A stretch of 64,000 nucleotides of DNA from Mycolicibacterium xanthum. GTDB taxonomy: Bacteria > Actinomycetota > Actinomycetes > Mycobacteriales > Mycobacteriaceae. The stretch spans positions 62,001-126,000 of the forward strand of contig NZ_JAIFZS010000025.1 of the NCBI RefSeq assembly GCF_019710635.1, written 5' to 3'. Under the pieces are notes generated by a model, which was not told the DNA's origin, did no database searches, and worked only from the letters and a program-made list of their open reading frames with translations. Each line of letters begins with the position of its first letter. Within the stretch, counting starts at the first letter, position 1. A program made the position numbers and the translations under genes. Shown here one piece after another: positions 1 to 9,839 of the stretch.

Positions 1-1
1 G

Positions 2-259
2 TTGGCGCTGCTCGCCGGTGTGATCACGGTGTGGCTCGGTCTGGTGGCGCAGGCCGGTGGCGTGGTCGGCGAACACGTCGAGACACCCAGTCGGCTGGCG
101 GTGGTCCAGGTCCAGGCAGGGGAGTCGCTGCAGCAGGTGGCAGAGCGGGTGGCGCCCGGTGTGCCGGTGACACATGTGGTCGACCAGATCCGGGAACTGA
201 ACAAGTTGGAGTCGGCGGTCCTCGACGCGGGACAGTCGCTGATCGCGCCGGTTCGCTGA
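2..259 (+). CDS. chiZ: LysM-domain cell-wall protein, ChiZ-like (5' end cut by window)
   Basis: The reading frame is open to the first base, so this is probably the C-terminal part of a longer protein. The visible 85 residues begin with a hydrophobic stretch resembling a membrane anchor. A LysM-like module follows at about residues 34-84 (VVQVQAGESLQQVAERV and a final AGQSLIAPV). LysM domains bind peptidoglycan. Position directly upstream of nrdR matches M. tuberculosis Rv2719c (ChiZ), an SOS-linked wall hydrolase that affects division. The assignment rests on synteny plus LysM; any catalytic part and a LexA box would lie outside the window. Confidence 0.7.
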   Translation: MALLAGVITVWLGLVAQAGGVVGEHVETPSRLAVVQVQAGESLQQVAERVAPGVPVTHVVDQIRELNKLESAVLDAGQSLIAPVR

Positions 260-418
260 GCGGCCACCGGTTCGCTGAGCTTCTGTCAAAGGCCCTGCTG
301 TTCAAGCATTCTGGGGGACGGCTCCGTGAGATACTCGCCAATCGGCCCGGCACTGGGCCACCCGCGGATCGCGCAGGTACGCTCGAAGGGATTCTGTCGG
401 TGCGGCGAAGGAGCGGAG

Positions 419-883
419 ATGCACTGTCCGTTCTGCCGTCATCCGGACTCGAGGGTTGTCGACTCCCGGGAGACCGACGAAGGCCAGGCGATTCGCCGGC
501 GCAGGTCCTGCCCCGAATGTGGGCGACGGTTCACCACAGTGGAGACCGCGGTGCTGGCCGTGGTGAAGCGCAGCGGCGTCACGGAGCCGTTCAGCCGGGA
601 GAAGGTCATCAAAGGCGTGCGCCGCGCCTGTCAGGGGCGCCGGGTGGACGACGACGCGCTGAATCTCCTGGCTCAGCAGGTCGAGGACGCCGTCCGGGCG
701 ACGGGGTCACCCGAGGTGCCCAGCCACGAGGTCGGCCTGGCCATCCTCGGCCCGCTGCGCGAGCTCGACGAGGTCGCCTATCTGCGCTTCGCCTCGGTGT
801 ATCGGTCGTTCAGCTCGGCGGAGGACTTCGAACGGGAAATCCAGGCCTTGCGCGCCCACCGCGAGGTGCCCGCGCAGAGCTGA
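419..883 (+). CDS. nrdR: Transcriptional repressor NrdR
   Basis: This 154-residue protein has the full NrdR layout. An N-terminal zinc ribbon carries Cys3, Cys6, Cys31 and Cys34 (CPFC and CPEC), and an ATP-cone domain spans roughly residues 49-139. NrdR senses ATP/dATP and represses ribonucleotide reductase operons. I chose the ATG at 419 because MHCPFC is the family's invariant N-terminus and an AAGGAG-type ribosome site sits just upstream; an in-frame start at 326 would add residues unlike the family. The M. tuberculosis gene order continues with Rv2717c, which is missing here. Confidence 0.95.
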   Translation: MHCPFCRHPDSRVVDSRETDEGQAIRRRRSCPECGRRFTTVETAVLAVVKRSGVTEPFSREKVIKGVRRACQGRRVDDDALNLLAQQVEDAVRATGSPEVPSHEVGLAILGPLRELDEVAYLRFASVYRSFSSAEDFEREIQALRAHREVPAQS

Positions 884-889
884 ATCGGC

Positions 890-1576
890 TCAGTCGATCC
901 GGCGTGACGGGTCCTCGGCGACCCGGCCGGCGATCCGCACCCAGCCCTCCGGGCTCCACGTCGTCTGGATGACCGATCCCTGGCCCTGCACGATGGTCAG
1001 ATCCCGGCTCAGATACTCGGTCATGCGCACTGCCGCGGCGCCGGTGGCCTCGTCTTCGCGGATTCCCAGCTGAGGGGCGAACATGCGTGACCTGATGGTG
1101 CCCGCGTCGCGGTCCAGCCACGTCCACAGGTAGTGCTCGACCTCGTCGGCGTAGTCGTCGGGGTCCGCGGACGCCAGCTCGTCGAGCGAGGCGAGGTCGT
1201 AGATCGAGAAGTCGGGCGCCCATTCGGCGCGTGCGCTCACCGCAGCCAGATCGCCGTCGTAGCCGACCTGGACGATGCCCGCGGGCACCTGCAGGGTCTT
1301 GACCGGTGTGCCGGTGTTCTTCAGCCACCAGGCCGCCCCCACGGTCGGGTGCCCCGCGAAGGGGAGCTCGGTGGTCGGTGTGTGGATGTGCAGGTGTGCG
1401 GTGTGGGTCCCCGCCTCGGGTACGGCGATGAAAATGGTTTCGCTGTAGCCCAATTGGGCCGCAACTCGCTGCCGGTCGCCGGGATCGACGGCGGCCGCGT
1501 CCACGACGCCAAGTGGGTTGCCGTGGCGGCCCTCCGCATCGGTGAACACCCGCAGCACTGTGACATCGATGGCCAT
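890..1576 (-). CDS. PhzF-family isomerase/epimerase-like protein (Rv2716-like)
   Basis: The 228-residue product shows the PhzF fold signature: an N-terminal [19 protein letters not shown] segment, then [15 protein letters not shown]. PhzF relatives catalyse isomerisation or proton-transfer reactions, but the substrate of the mycobacterial member is unknown to me. Its length equals my recollection of Rv2716 and its place between nrdR and the Rv2715-like hydrolase agrees. It is convergent with nrdR, with 6 bp between the two stops. The ATG at 1576 is the only start that keeps the usual N-terminus. Confidence 0.85.
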   Translation of the reverse strand: MAIDVTVLRVFTDAEGRHGNPLGVVDAAAVDPGDRQRVAAQLGYSETIFIAVPEAGTHTAHLHIHTPTTELPFAGHPTVGAAWWLKNTGTPVKTLQVPAGIVQVGYDGDLAAVSARAEWAPDFSIYDLASLDELASADPDDYADEVEHYLWTWLDRDAGTIRSRMFAPQLGIREDEATGAAAVRMTEYLSRDLTIVQGQGSVIQTTWSPEGWVRIAGRVAEDPSRRID

Positions 1577-1628
1577 GTGGCCGATGCTACGTCTTTTGGG
1601 TCGCGCGGTGTTCGGGTGGCGCCCAGAG

Positions 1629-2651
1629 TCAGGTAGCGCTGCGTTCGTCTTGTCCCATCGCGTCGAGAACGGCGACGCGGGTGTCCATCGGCCCGCTGAT
1701 GGTGCCCTCGCTGATCCCGGCGCGCAGCAGGTTGCGTAGGTAGTCCTGGTCGTAGGTGGCCGGCTGGGTCGAATCGATGAATCGTTCGACGACTTCGACG
1801 AAGTGATCGGGATCGTCGTGGAACGGGAAGTGGCCCGAGCCCTCGAAGACCTCGAGCTGCGAACCCGGCATCGCCGCGTGCGCCATCTCCGCGTGGCTGA
1901 CCGGGATCACCGAATCACGGCTGCCCCAGATGAGTTGCACCGGAACGGATTGGGTCAGATAGCAGCGGTCGAGCATGGTCACCACCTGGCCGCGCCAATC
2001 GACCACCGCCCGCAGGGTGCGGGCGAAGGCGGAGGAGGCCGTCGGCTCGGGCAGATCGGCGAGGATCCGCAAGACGTCGGGGATGTCGCGGCCTACGCCG
2101 GTCGATCCGAACAACGACCCGCCGACCCGGCCGACCACCTGCAGCGCGGGAAGCACCCCCGGCAGGCGTAACAGCGCCAACGCCTCGCTGCCGAGCGGAA
2201 GGGAGGCGATGCGCAGCGCGATGTTCACGTCCTTGGTGACACCGCCCGCCCCCACCAGGATCAACCGCTCGACCAGTTGGGGGAACTGGTAGGAGAACTG
2301 CATGGCCACCCCGCCGCCGAGCGAGTGCCCGATCACGGTGACCCTGTCCATGTCGAGCACGCTGAGCAGGTCACGCATCCCGTTGGCGTAGGCAGCCACC
2401 GAGTAGTCGGCCCGGGGCTTGTCGGACTTGCCGTGGCCGAGCAGGTCGGGCGCGATGACCGTGAACCGCTGCGCCAGCTTCGCCTGCACGGTGCTCCACG
2501 TCGTGGAGTTGTCGCCGATGCCGTGGATGAGCAGGATCGCCGGGCCGGATCCGGCGATCCGGAACGCGCGGCGGTAGCCGTGGATGGTGCGGAACTGCAG
2601 GGTGGGGGTCAACTCGCGCACCGAGCGCAGGTTCGGCTTGCGTTCGGTCAT
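1629..2651 (-). CDS. Alpha/beta-hydrolase fold protein (Rv2715-like)
   Basis: A 340-residue alpha/beta hydrolase. The oxyanion-side motif [10 protein letters not shown], the nucleophile elbow GHSLGGG, a late acidic segment ([10 protein letters not shown]) and the catalytic-His segment [11 protein letters not shown] occur in canonical order. This supports an active Ser-Asp-His esterase, lipase or C-C hydrolase; the substrate cannot be read from sequence. It lacks a signal peptide and is presumably cytosolic. It lies between the PhzF gene and the PAC2 gene on the same strand, as in M. tuberculosis. Confidence 0.88.
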   Translation of the reverse strand: MTERKPNLRSVRELTPTLQFRTIHGYRRAFRIAGSGPAILLIHGIGDNSTTWSTVQAKLAQRFTVIAPDLLGHGKSDKPRADYSVAAYANGMRDLLSVLDMDRVTVIGHSLGGGVAMQFSYQFPQLVERLILVGAGGVTKDVNIALRIASLPLGSEALALLRLPGVLPALQVVGRVGGSLFGSTGVGRDIPDVLRILADLPEPTASSAFARTLRAVVDWRGQVVTMLDRCYLTQSVPVQLIWGSRDSVIPVSHAEMAHAAMPGSQLEVFEGSGHFPFHDDPDHFVEVVERFIDSTQPATYDQDYLRNLLRAGISEGTISGPMDTRVAVLDAMGQDERSAT

Positions 2652-2732
2652 CGCGCAAACCCGGTCGTCACGGTCATGTCGCCCACTTCGTCGTCGGGAC
2701 GGACTCGGCAGATGCGGATCCGGGGGACGGAA

Positions 2733-3719
2733 CTACGGGGTGTCTCCGGGATCCTCCTTGTCCTTCTTGTACTCACCGGCCTGTTGAGCGAGGAATCGCT
2801 CGAATTCTGCGCCCAGTTCCTCACCGCTTGGCAAATCCTCGTCACGGGCCAGGAGAGACCGGTTCTCCTGAGCGGCAACGAACGCATCGTACTGGCGCTC
2901 CAGGGCCTCCACCACCTGAGCCACCTCCGGGCTGGCGGCGACCTGCTCGTTGATCTTGTCGAACACCTCGGCGGCCGCCTTGGTCAGCTCAGCGGTCGGA
3001 ATCTGCAGCGACCCGCTTCTGGCAACCTCCGAGAGCAGCGTCTCGGCCGCCGCAGGGTAATCGGTCTGGGCGAGGTAGTGGGGCACGTGGACGGTGAAGC
3101 CGACGACCTCCTGGCCGTGCTGGGCCATCCGGAACTCGAGCAGGTTCGACGCGCTCCCCGGGACCTGCACCTCGCTCACCCACGGCTGGTGGTCGGCGAT
3201 CAGGCTCTTGTCGTTGGAGTGTGCGGTCAGCGTCATCGGCCGGGTGTGCGGCACCGCCATCGGGATCGATCCCAGCCCGATGGTCCGGCGCACACCGAGT
3301 CGCTCGGCCAACAGCCGAACCGCCGAGATGAAGCGCTCCCAGCGCAGATCGGGCTCCAGGCCGGCGAGCAGCAGGAACGGGGTGCCCACGGTGTCGTGCA
3401 GCGCGTAGAGGTTCAGCTCCGGCTCGTCGTAGCCGGTGAAGTGGTCGGTCTTGAACGTCATCAACGGCCGGCGCGACCGGTAGTCGAGAAGTTCGTCGAT
3501 GGCGAACGACGCCACCAACTCGGTGTCGAGGGTGTCCTTGAGGTGCTGGGCGGCCAGCCGGATCGCCCGGCCGGCATCCGAGAAGCCCTCCAGTGCGTGG
3601 ATCAGAACCGGGCCGCGCCCGTCGGGTGAGGACAACTGCGGGGCGGGGAACTCGAGCTCGTACATGCCGGTCGGCTCGGGTTGATACTGCTGGCCGCGGT
3701 CGTCGGTGTTGTCAGCCAT
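2733..3719 (-). CDS. PAC2-family protein (Rv2714-like)
   Basis: The 328-residue product contains the PAC2 pattern: LIHALEGFSDAGRAIRLAAQHL near the N-terminus and a central segment with LLLAGLEPDLRWE and GLGSIPMAVPHTRP. Relatives resemble archaeal proteasome-assembly chaperones, but the actinobacterial role is not established. The frame is open upstream to 3944; I chose ATG 3719 because a GGAGG site sits 5-10 bp upstream and the length then matches Rv2714. The C-terminus is rich in charged residues (EYKKDKEDPG) and probably disordered. Confidence 0.85.
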   Translation of the reverse strand: MADNTDDRGQQYQPEPTGMYELEFPAPQLSSPDGRGPVLIHALEGFSDAGRAIRLAAQHLKDTLDTELVASFAIDELLDYRSRRPLMTFKTDHFTGYDEPELNLYALHDTVGTPFLLLAGLEPDLRWERFISAVRLLAERLGVRRTIGLGSIPMAVPHTRPMTLTAHSNDKSLIADHQPWVSEVQVPGSASNLLEFRMAQHGQEVVGFTVHVPHYLAQTDYPAAAETLLSEVARSGSLQIPTAELTKAAAEVFDKINEQVAASPEVAQVVEALERQYDAFVAAQENRSLLARDEDLPSGEELGAEFERFLAQQAGEYKKDKEDPGDTP

Positions 3720-3924
3720 CTGTCTCGCCTCCTCGCCGCGGTGCGTCGCGACAGTGATGTCGGTCTCGACCGCGAACATCCAGTGTCTCGCACGTTCGGG
3801 GTGACGCCACACCGGCGCTGCCGGCGTCACCCATTTGTTCGAACGCGCACACGCCGATGTGACATTCCGCGGGCCCGACGGCGCCCGGCTGCCCGCGGGG
3901 GCCGTCGTGGAGGAGGATCGGTGG

Positions 3925-4695
3925 GTGAGGATGCGCCGATGCATACCGATTCTGCTGGTGGTGGGGTTGTCGGCGTGTACCCACCACCCCGCCGGATCTC
4001 CGGTCGAGGTGGCGATGGCCGCGACGCCGACCGCGCATCGGGTCGCGCCCGATCCCCGGATCGGGGCCCTGTTCGTCGGTGGCGGCGACGTGCACTTCTG
4101 TAGCGCGTCGGTGCTGGACTCGGAGACCGGGGATCTGATCCTGACCGCCGCGCACTGCGTGGCCGGGGGTGAGGAACTCGGCTTCGTACCCGGCCTGAGC
4201 GGCGACGGGGACGGGGAGCGCTGGCAGGTCGACGAGATCTACCTGGATCCGCGATGGGCGCAGAACCAGGACCCGGTGGCCGACTACGCGATCGCCAGGG
4301 TCAGCCGCGATGACGGTGCCCGGGTGGAGTCGGTCGTCGGTGGCGGGCTGCGGCTGGGGACCCAGCCGCAGCCCGGATCCGAGATCACTGTGATGGGCTA
4401 TGCCGCCGGAGTCGGGGGAGATCCGGCGTCGTGCCGGGTGGTCGCGGCGCCGCGGCGGCAGGATTTTCCGGCGATGCACTGCGACGGGATCGTCGACGGC
4501 TTCTCCGGGGCTCCGTGGATCAGCGGGTCGACCGTGACGGGGGTGATCGGTGGCCTCGACGGTGGGGGCTGTGCGGATGAGGTGTCCTACACGCCGCCCT
4601 TCGACGAGGCGATCGCGGCGTTGCTGACCCGCGCGGAATCGGGTGGCCCGGGCGACGACGCTCCGACCGTGTTCGACGACGGCTGCCGGGGCTGA
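3925..4695 (+). CDS. Trypsin-like serine protease, predicted lipoprotein
   Basis: A 256-residue protein whose N-terminus (two Arg, hydrophobic core, then VGLSAC) is a lipoprotein signal with a lipobox Cys, so it is predicted to be anchored outside the membrane. Chymotrypsin-fold landmarks are present: TAAHC (catalytic His), DYAIARV (likely Asp region) and DGFSGAPW in place of the usual GDSGGP around the catalytic Ser. GTG 3925 is preferred because AGGAGG ends 8 bp before it; ATG 3931 is the alternative. It is absent from this position in M. tuberculosis, so it is an extra gene between the Rv2714 and sthA orthologues. Confidence 0.8.
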   Translation: MRMRRCIPILLVVGLSACTHHPAGSPVEVAMAATPTAHRVAPDPRIGALFVGGGDVHFCSASVLDSETGDLILTAAHCVAGGEELGFVPGLSGDGDGERWQVDEIYLDPRWAQNQDPVADYAIARVSRDDGARVESVVGGGLRLGTQPQPGSEITVMGYAAGVGGDPASCRVVAAPRRQDFPAMHCDGIVDGFSGAPWISGSTVTGVIGGLDGGGCADEVSYTPPFDEAIAALLTRAESGGPGDDAPTVFDDGCRG

Positions 4696-4698
4696 GCG

Positions 4699-6114
4699 TC
4701 AGGAGCGGAACTGGTTGAGCGCGCGCAGCTTGTTCATCACGTCCAGCGCCGCCACCTTGTAGGCCTCGGAGAACGTCGGATAGTTGAAGACGGCGTCGAC
4801 CAGATACTCGATGGTGCCCCCGCATCCCATGACGGCCTGTCCGATGTGCACCATCTCGGTGGCGTTGGTGCCGAAGATGTGCACACCGAGCAGCTTCATG
4901 TCGTCGGTGGACACCAGCAGCTTGAGCATGCCGTAGGAGTCCCCGGCGATCTGGCCGCGGGCCAGTTCGCGGTAGCGGGCCACACCGACCTCGTAGGGGA
5001 TCGCGTCCTTGGTCAGCTCGACCTCGGTGGCGCCGACGTAGGACACCTCGGGGATCGAGTAGATGCCGATCGGCTGCAGTTCGGTCATGCCTTTACAGGG
5101 CTCGCCGAACGCGTGGTAGGCGGCCAGCCGGCCCTGGTCCATCGAGGTCGCGGCCAGTGCCGGGAATCCGATGACGTCACCGACGGCGTAGATGTGGTCG
5201 ACCTTGGTGCAGAAGTTGTCGTCGACGAACACCCGGCCCCGCCGGTCGGCCTCGAGCCCGGCATTGGCCAGATCGAGGTGATCGGTCTGGCCCTGCCGTC
5301 CCGCCGAGTACATGACGGTCTCGGCGGGGATCTGTTTGCCGCTGGCCAGCGTGGTCACCGTTCCGGCGGCTCCGACGTCGACGGCGGTGACCTCCTCACC
5401 GAACCGGAACGTCACCGCGAGGTCGCGCAGGTGGAACTTCAGCGACTCGATGATCTCCGGGTCGCAGAACTCGAGCATGTTGTCCCGCTTCTCGACCACC
5501 GTGACCTTGGTGCCCAGCGCGGCGAACATCGACGCGTACTCGATGCCGATCACCCCGGCGCCGACCACCACCATCGAGGCCGGCAGCGACTTGAGGTCGA
5601 GGATGCCGTCGGAGTCCAGCACCCGCTCCTCGTCGAATTCCACTCCCGCGGGGCGGGCGGGTTTGGTCCCGGTGGCGATCACGACGTACTCCGCGCTGAT
5701 CATCGTCCGTTCGCCCCGATGGGACTCTTCCACCAGCACCGTGTGCGGATCGACGAACCGGCCGTGGCCCTCGATCAGGTCGACGCGGTTGCGCATCAGC
5801 TGCGAACGCACCACGTCGACCTCCTTGCCGATCACGTGGGCGGTGCGCGCCAGCAGGTCGGCCGGGGTGATCTTGTCCTTGACCCGGTAGCTCGCGCCGT
5901 AGAGCTCGCGCTGGTTCATCCCGGTCAGGTAGACGACCGCCTCGCGCAGGGTTTTCGACGGGATGGTGCCGGTGTTGACGCAGACGCCGCCGAGCATCCG
6001 GCCGCGCTCGACGACCGCGACCGTCTTGCCGAGCTTGGCCGCCGCGATCGCCGCCTTCTGCCCGCCCGGGCCTGAACCGATGACGACAAGGTCATACTCC
6101 AGCATCGAAGCCAT
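4699..6114 (-). CDS. sthA: Soluble pyridine nucleotide transhydrogenase SthA
   Basis: A 471-residue flavoprotein of the disulfide-reductase fold. It has the FAD motif [10 protein letters not shown] near the N-terminus, [13 protein letters not shown] where reductases carry CxxxxC (only one Cys kept, as in SthA), the NAD(P) motif [30 protein letters not shown], and the dimerisation domain ending in [10 protein letters not shown]. SthA interconverts NADH and NADPH in the cytosol. The frame extends to 6252, but [15 protein letters not shown] matches the family start; ATG 6105 is also possible. Synteny agrees with Rv2713. Confidence 0.95.
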   Translation of the reverse strand: MASMLEYDLVVIGSGPGGQKAAIAAAKLGKTVAVVERGRMLGGVCVNTGTIPSKTLREAVVYLTGMNQRELYGASYRVKDKITPADLLARTAHVIGKEVDVVRSQLMRNRVDLIEGHGRFVDPHTVLVEESHRGERTMISAEYVVIATGTKPARPAGVEFDEERVLDSDGILDLKSLPASMVVVGAGVIGIEYASMFAALGTKVTVVEKRDNMLEFCDPEIIESLKFHLRDLAVTFRFGEEVTAVDVGAAGTVTTLASGKQIPAETVMYSAGRQGQTDHLDLANAGLEADRRGRVFVDDNFCTKVDHIYAVGDVIGFPALAATSMDQGRLAAYHAFGEPCKGMTELQPIGIYSIPEVSYVGATEVELTKDAIPYEVGVARYRELARGQIAGDSYGMLKLLVSTDDMKLLGVHIFGTNATEMVHIGQAVMGCGGTIEYLVDAVFNYPTFSEAYKVAALDVMNKLRALNQFRS

Positions 6115-6294
6115 GGCAAAAGGTCTACGCCGGTTGCCGCGATCTCGCATGTCGGCCGGCGTCAACAGCTGGTGAACACCGGCGCTGCGGGGGCCGTCGG
6201 TGGCTTCATCCCCACCCGCGATTTCATCCACAGATCGGCCGGGCGGGAGCATCGACGGACGCCACCCGTCGGTGCCGGTTGCGAGGTTTGCCGT

Positions 6295-7344
6295 ATGGCT
6301 ATCACACCTCGCCCCGAGACCCCACTGGACCGACCCGGCGCCCTGATCGCCGCGCTACCCGCCGTGCTCGGCTTCGTACCGGAGAGATCCCTGGTACTGG
6401 TGACCGCCGCCGACGGGGAGATGGGGGCCGTCTTGCGCATCGATCTGGAGAGTGCGTCGACCGGACAGCTGGCCCGCCTCGCCGAGTTGGCCGCCGCGTC
6501 GGGGGCCGACGCCGCCGTCGCCGTCATCGTCGACGAGAACGGCTCGGTGTGCCGCATGTGCGCCGAGGACCACCGCGAGACGGCCGATCTGCTGGCCGAC
6601 GAACTCGAGACCTCGGGTGTCACGCTGCTGGCCGCACATGTGGTCGATGTCGTCGCCGCCGGTGGACGCTGGTACTGCGCCGATGGATGTGGAAACTCGG
6701 GTCTGGTGGAGGATCCGACCGCGTCGCCGATCGCCGTGGCCGCCGTGCTGGACGGGCGCCGGCTGTATGCCCGCCGGGCCGACCTGGTCGAGGTGGTCGC
6801 CCTCGTCGACCCCGACCACGCGCAGATCCTCGCGAAAGTGCTCACCGAAGCCGGCGACCTCGATCCGGACCGTCCGGACGCCGAGGTTCGCGCCGACATC
6901 GAGCGGGCGTTGGACTGCGCCGGGCAGGTCGACGGCGGCAGCGCGCTCAGCGACGGGCAACTGGCCGGGCTGGCCCGGTCGGTGACCGACCCGCGGGTGC
7001 GCGACACCCTCTATGCGTTGGCCGTGGGCGACTTCGCGGCCGCGGCGGAGGGTTTGTGGGCCGAGTTGTCGCGGCGGCTGCCGCAGCCGTGGCGTGCAGA
7101 AGCGCTGGTGCTGCTTGCCTTTTCGGCATACGCCAGGGGAGACGGCCCGCTGGCGGGAATCGCGCTTGATGCCGCGCTGCGCGTCGATCCCGCGCACAAC
7201 ATGGCGGGCATGCTCGACCGGGCGCTGCAGTCGGGCATGCGGCCCGAGCAGATCCGGGAATTGGCCCACACCGGGTATCGCCTGGCCGAGCGGCTCGGCC
7301 TGCGGCTCCCGCCGCCGCGAATGTTCGGCCGCCGGGCGGGATAG
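6295..7344 (+). CDS. DUF4192 protein (Rv2712c-like)
   Basis: A 349-residue cytosolic protein beginning with [20 protein letters not shown], the hallmark of DUF4192, an actinobacterial family of unknown function. The middle is acidic, and the C-terminal third contains a TPR-like helical stretch ([19 protein letters not shown] and [15 protein letters not shown]). I chose ATG 6295 because the domain begins within ten residues; the frame is open back to 6172. It sits divergently between sthA and ideR as in M. tuberculosis. Confidence 0.85.
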   Translation: MAITPRPETPLDRPGALIAALPAVLGFVPERSLVLVTAADGEMGAVLRIDLESASTGQLARLAELAAASGADAAVAVIVDENGSVCRMCAEDHRETADLLADELETSGVTLLAAHVVDVVAAGGRWYCADGCGNSGLVEDPTASPIAVAAVLDGRRLYARRADLVEVVALVDPDHAQILAKVLTEAGDLDPDRPDAEVRADIERALDCAGQVDGGSALSDGQLAGLARSVTDPRVRDTLYALAVGDFAAAAEGLWAELSRRLPQPWRAEALVLLAFSAYARGDGPLAGIALDAALRVDPAHNMAGMLDRALQSGMRPEQIRELAHTGYRLAERLGLRLPPPRMFGRRAG

Positions 7345-7351
7345 CCGGGGG

Positions 7352-8044
7352 TCAGACCTTCTCGATCTTGACGGCGTGGGCCATCTCGTGCGGCAGATCG
7401 ACCTGTTCGTGGCCGGGGATGACGATCATCACGCCGCCGTGGTCGTTGGCTTGGACGGTCACCCGGGCATTGGGCACGACGCCGGCGTCCTTGAGCCGGG
7501 CGATCAGCTCGGCGTCGCCCTGCACGTGCTCGGTGAGCTGGCGGACCACCACGGCGACCGGCATTCCGGACGGCACCTCGGTCAGCCGGATGAGGTTGGC
7601 GGTTCCGTCGGCGAGCTCGTCGCCGACGCCGAGCTCGGACAGGCCGGGAATCGGATTGCCGAAGGGGGACGTGGTCGGGTTGTTGAGGACCTGGACCAGG
7701 CGGCGCTCCACGTCCTCGCTCATGACATGTTCCCAGCGGCAGGCCTCGGCGTGCACTTCCTCCCAGGGCAGCCCGATGACATCGACGAGCAGCCGCTCGG
7801 CGAGCCGGTGCTTGCGCATCACGGCGACGGCCAGCGAGCGGCCCTTGTCGGTGAGTTCGAGGTGCCGGTCACCGGCGACGTGCAGCAGGCCGTCGCGCTC
7901 CATCCGTGACACGGTCTGGCTGACGGTGGGTCCACTCTGCTCGAGACGCTCTGCGATCCGCGCGCGCAGCGGAATCACGCCCTCTTCCTCGAGGTCGTAA
8001 ATCGTCCGCAGATACATCTCGGTGGTATCGACCAGGTCGTTCAT
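7352..8044 (-). CDS. ideR: Iron-dependent regulator IdeR (DtxR family)
   Basis: A 230-residue DtxR-type repressor: N-terminal winged helix (1-73), dimerisation/metal domain (74-140) and C-terminal SH3-like domain. All metal ligands known from the family are visible: Met10, Cys102, Glu105 and His106 for the primary site, and His79, Glu83 and His98 for the ancillary site. With Fe(II) bound it represses siderophore genes and activates iron storage. The ATG at 8044 has an AAGGGT site upstream. I did not find a convincing IdeR box in the window. Confidence 0.97.
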   Translation of the reverse strand: MNDLVDTTEMYLRTIYDLEEEGVIPLRARIAERLEQSGPTVSQTVSRMERDGLLHVAGDRHLELTDKGRSLAVAVMRKHRLAERLLVDVIGLPWEEVHAEACRWEHVMSEDVERRLVQVLNNPTTSPFGNPIPGLSELGVGDELADGTANLIRLTEVPSGMPVAVVVRQLTEHVQGDAELIARLKDAGVVPNARVTVQANDHGGVMIVIPGHEQVDLPHEMAHAVKIEKV

Positions 8045-8139
8045 TAGGGCACCCTTCGTCTGGGCGAGAGTCTACCGGCCCCACCCCTGAACAGCGGTCC
8101 TTCCTGGGGCGACACGGCTTACGGCGGTACGACGCGCAG

Positions 8140-8167
8140 AAGGCCCGCCGGCGATCCGGCGGGCCTT
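8140..8167 (-). terminator. Strong hairpin downstream of sigB
   Basis: A perfect 12-bp stem (AAGGCCCGCCGG paired with CCGGCGGGCCTT) closes a 4-nt CGAT loop, starting 13 bp past the sigB stop. There is no U-tract, which is common for mycobacterial terminators. It probably ends sigB transcription before ideR. Confidence 0.75.
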
Positions 8168-8180
8168 CCGTGGGGGTGCC

Positions 8181-9140
<960 letters not shown>

Positions 9141-9177
9141 AGCGGCCTCCTGATCGGGTGGGACGTTCATGGGCTAC

Positions 9178-9203
9178 AACGCCCGATGCGCCCGAAGAGT
9201 TCC
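9178..9203 (-). promoter_or_regulatory. SigE/SigH-type promoter of sigB
   Basis: Read on the minus strand, GGAAC (9203-9199) is followed by exactly 18 bases and then GTT (9180-9178). This matches the ECF sigma pattern GGAAC-N18-GTT used at mycobacterial sigB promoters. The predicted start of transcription is about 30 bases before the sigB ATG. Confidence 0.7.
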
Positions 9204-9287
9204 CGGCCGCACGCCGTTTCACACGTTCTGATCTGCGGTTATTCGCGGTCGACCTGAGAATGTGCTGAGAATAGGGCCAGAACTCAC

Positions 9288-9689
9288 TCAGCGGGGAACA
9301 TCGCCGCCGAATCCGTCGGCATCCTGTTGCGGCGCCTCACCCGGGGCGCCCTCGATCGCCGGTCGCTCTGCGGTCGGGAACAACGGGATTCGCCGTGCCG
9401 ACCGGTAGCGGCGAGGCTCCTCGGCGCGCCGGGGGGGACGATCGTTGGCGATCAGAACCGCGATCCACGGCAGCGGGATGGACACCACGATGATCGCCAG
9501 GGAGATCAGGCCGTTGTGCCAGACCCCGTAGGCGAGTGCGGCGAGGATCAGCGCCGGAACCCGGAACGACATCAGGGTCAGGTACTTGCGTACCCGTTGG
9601 CGATGCTGTTCCTCGTAGGGCTGTGCGGCCCGAGTGATCAGCACCGGTCTGCCGTCGTCGTCGAAACTCAGCTCGTCGCCGTGTTTCAT
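9288..9689 (-). CDS. DUF3099 membrane protein (Rv2709-like)
   Basis: A 133-residue protein with a short hydrophilic start (LITRAAQPYEEQHRQRVRKY, typical of DUF3099). Two membrane helices follow at about residues 41-62 and 63-83, then an Arg- and Pro-rich tail. The function is unknown. It follows sigB on the same strand as in M. tuberculosis. It marks the left boundary of the inserted eCIS island. Confidence 0.85.
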   Translation of the reverse strand: MKHGDELSFDDDGRPVLITRAAQPYEEQHRQRVRKYLTLMSFRVPALILAALAYGVWHNGLISLAIIVVSIPLPWIAVLIANDRPPRRAEEPRRYRSARRIPLFPTAERPAIEGAPGEAPQQDADGFGGDVPR

Positions 9690-9770
9690 ACTTCTACTGT
9701 TCCACAGAACGCGACCACCGTGTCATCGGGGAGACATGACGGCGCTGTGACGGTGCTCCGAGACGGTGCC

Positions 9771-9782
9771 CGGAACGTTCCG
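9771..9782. promoter_or_regulatory. Perfect 12-bp palindrome upstream of the LAL regulator
   Basis: CGGAACGTTCCG is a perfect palindrome 57 bp before the GTG at 9840 and about 80 bp before the divergent DUF3099 gene. It could be an operator in the shared promoter region. There is no second copy nearby, and a match by chance is possible. Confidence 0.3.
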
Positions 9783-9839
9783 CCCGACCAAACCGGATCG
9801 GACCACCACAGAATTGGGCGTGGTCGATAAAATCGGCCT

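Noticed and set aside
2277..3629. Long plus-strand open frame (450 codons)
   Set aside because: It lies antisense to the Rv2715- and Rv2714-like genes, is Arg/His/Gln-rich and has no domain; it is a GC-rich shadow frame.
4846..6075. Plus-strand open frame of 409 codons
   Set aside because: Antisense to sthA, whose FAD and NAD motifs are clear; composition is typical of a mirror frame.
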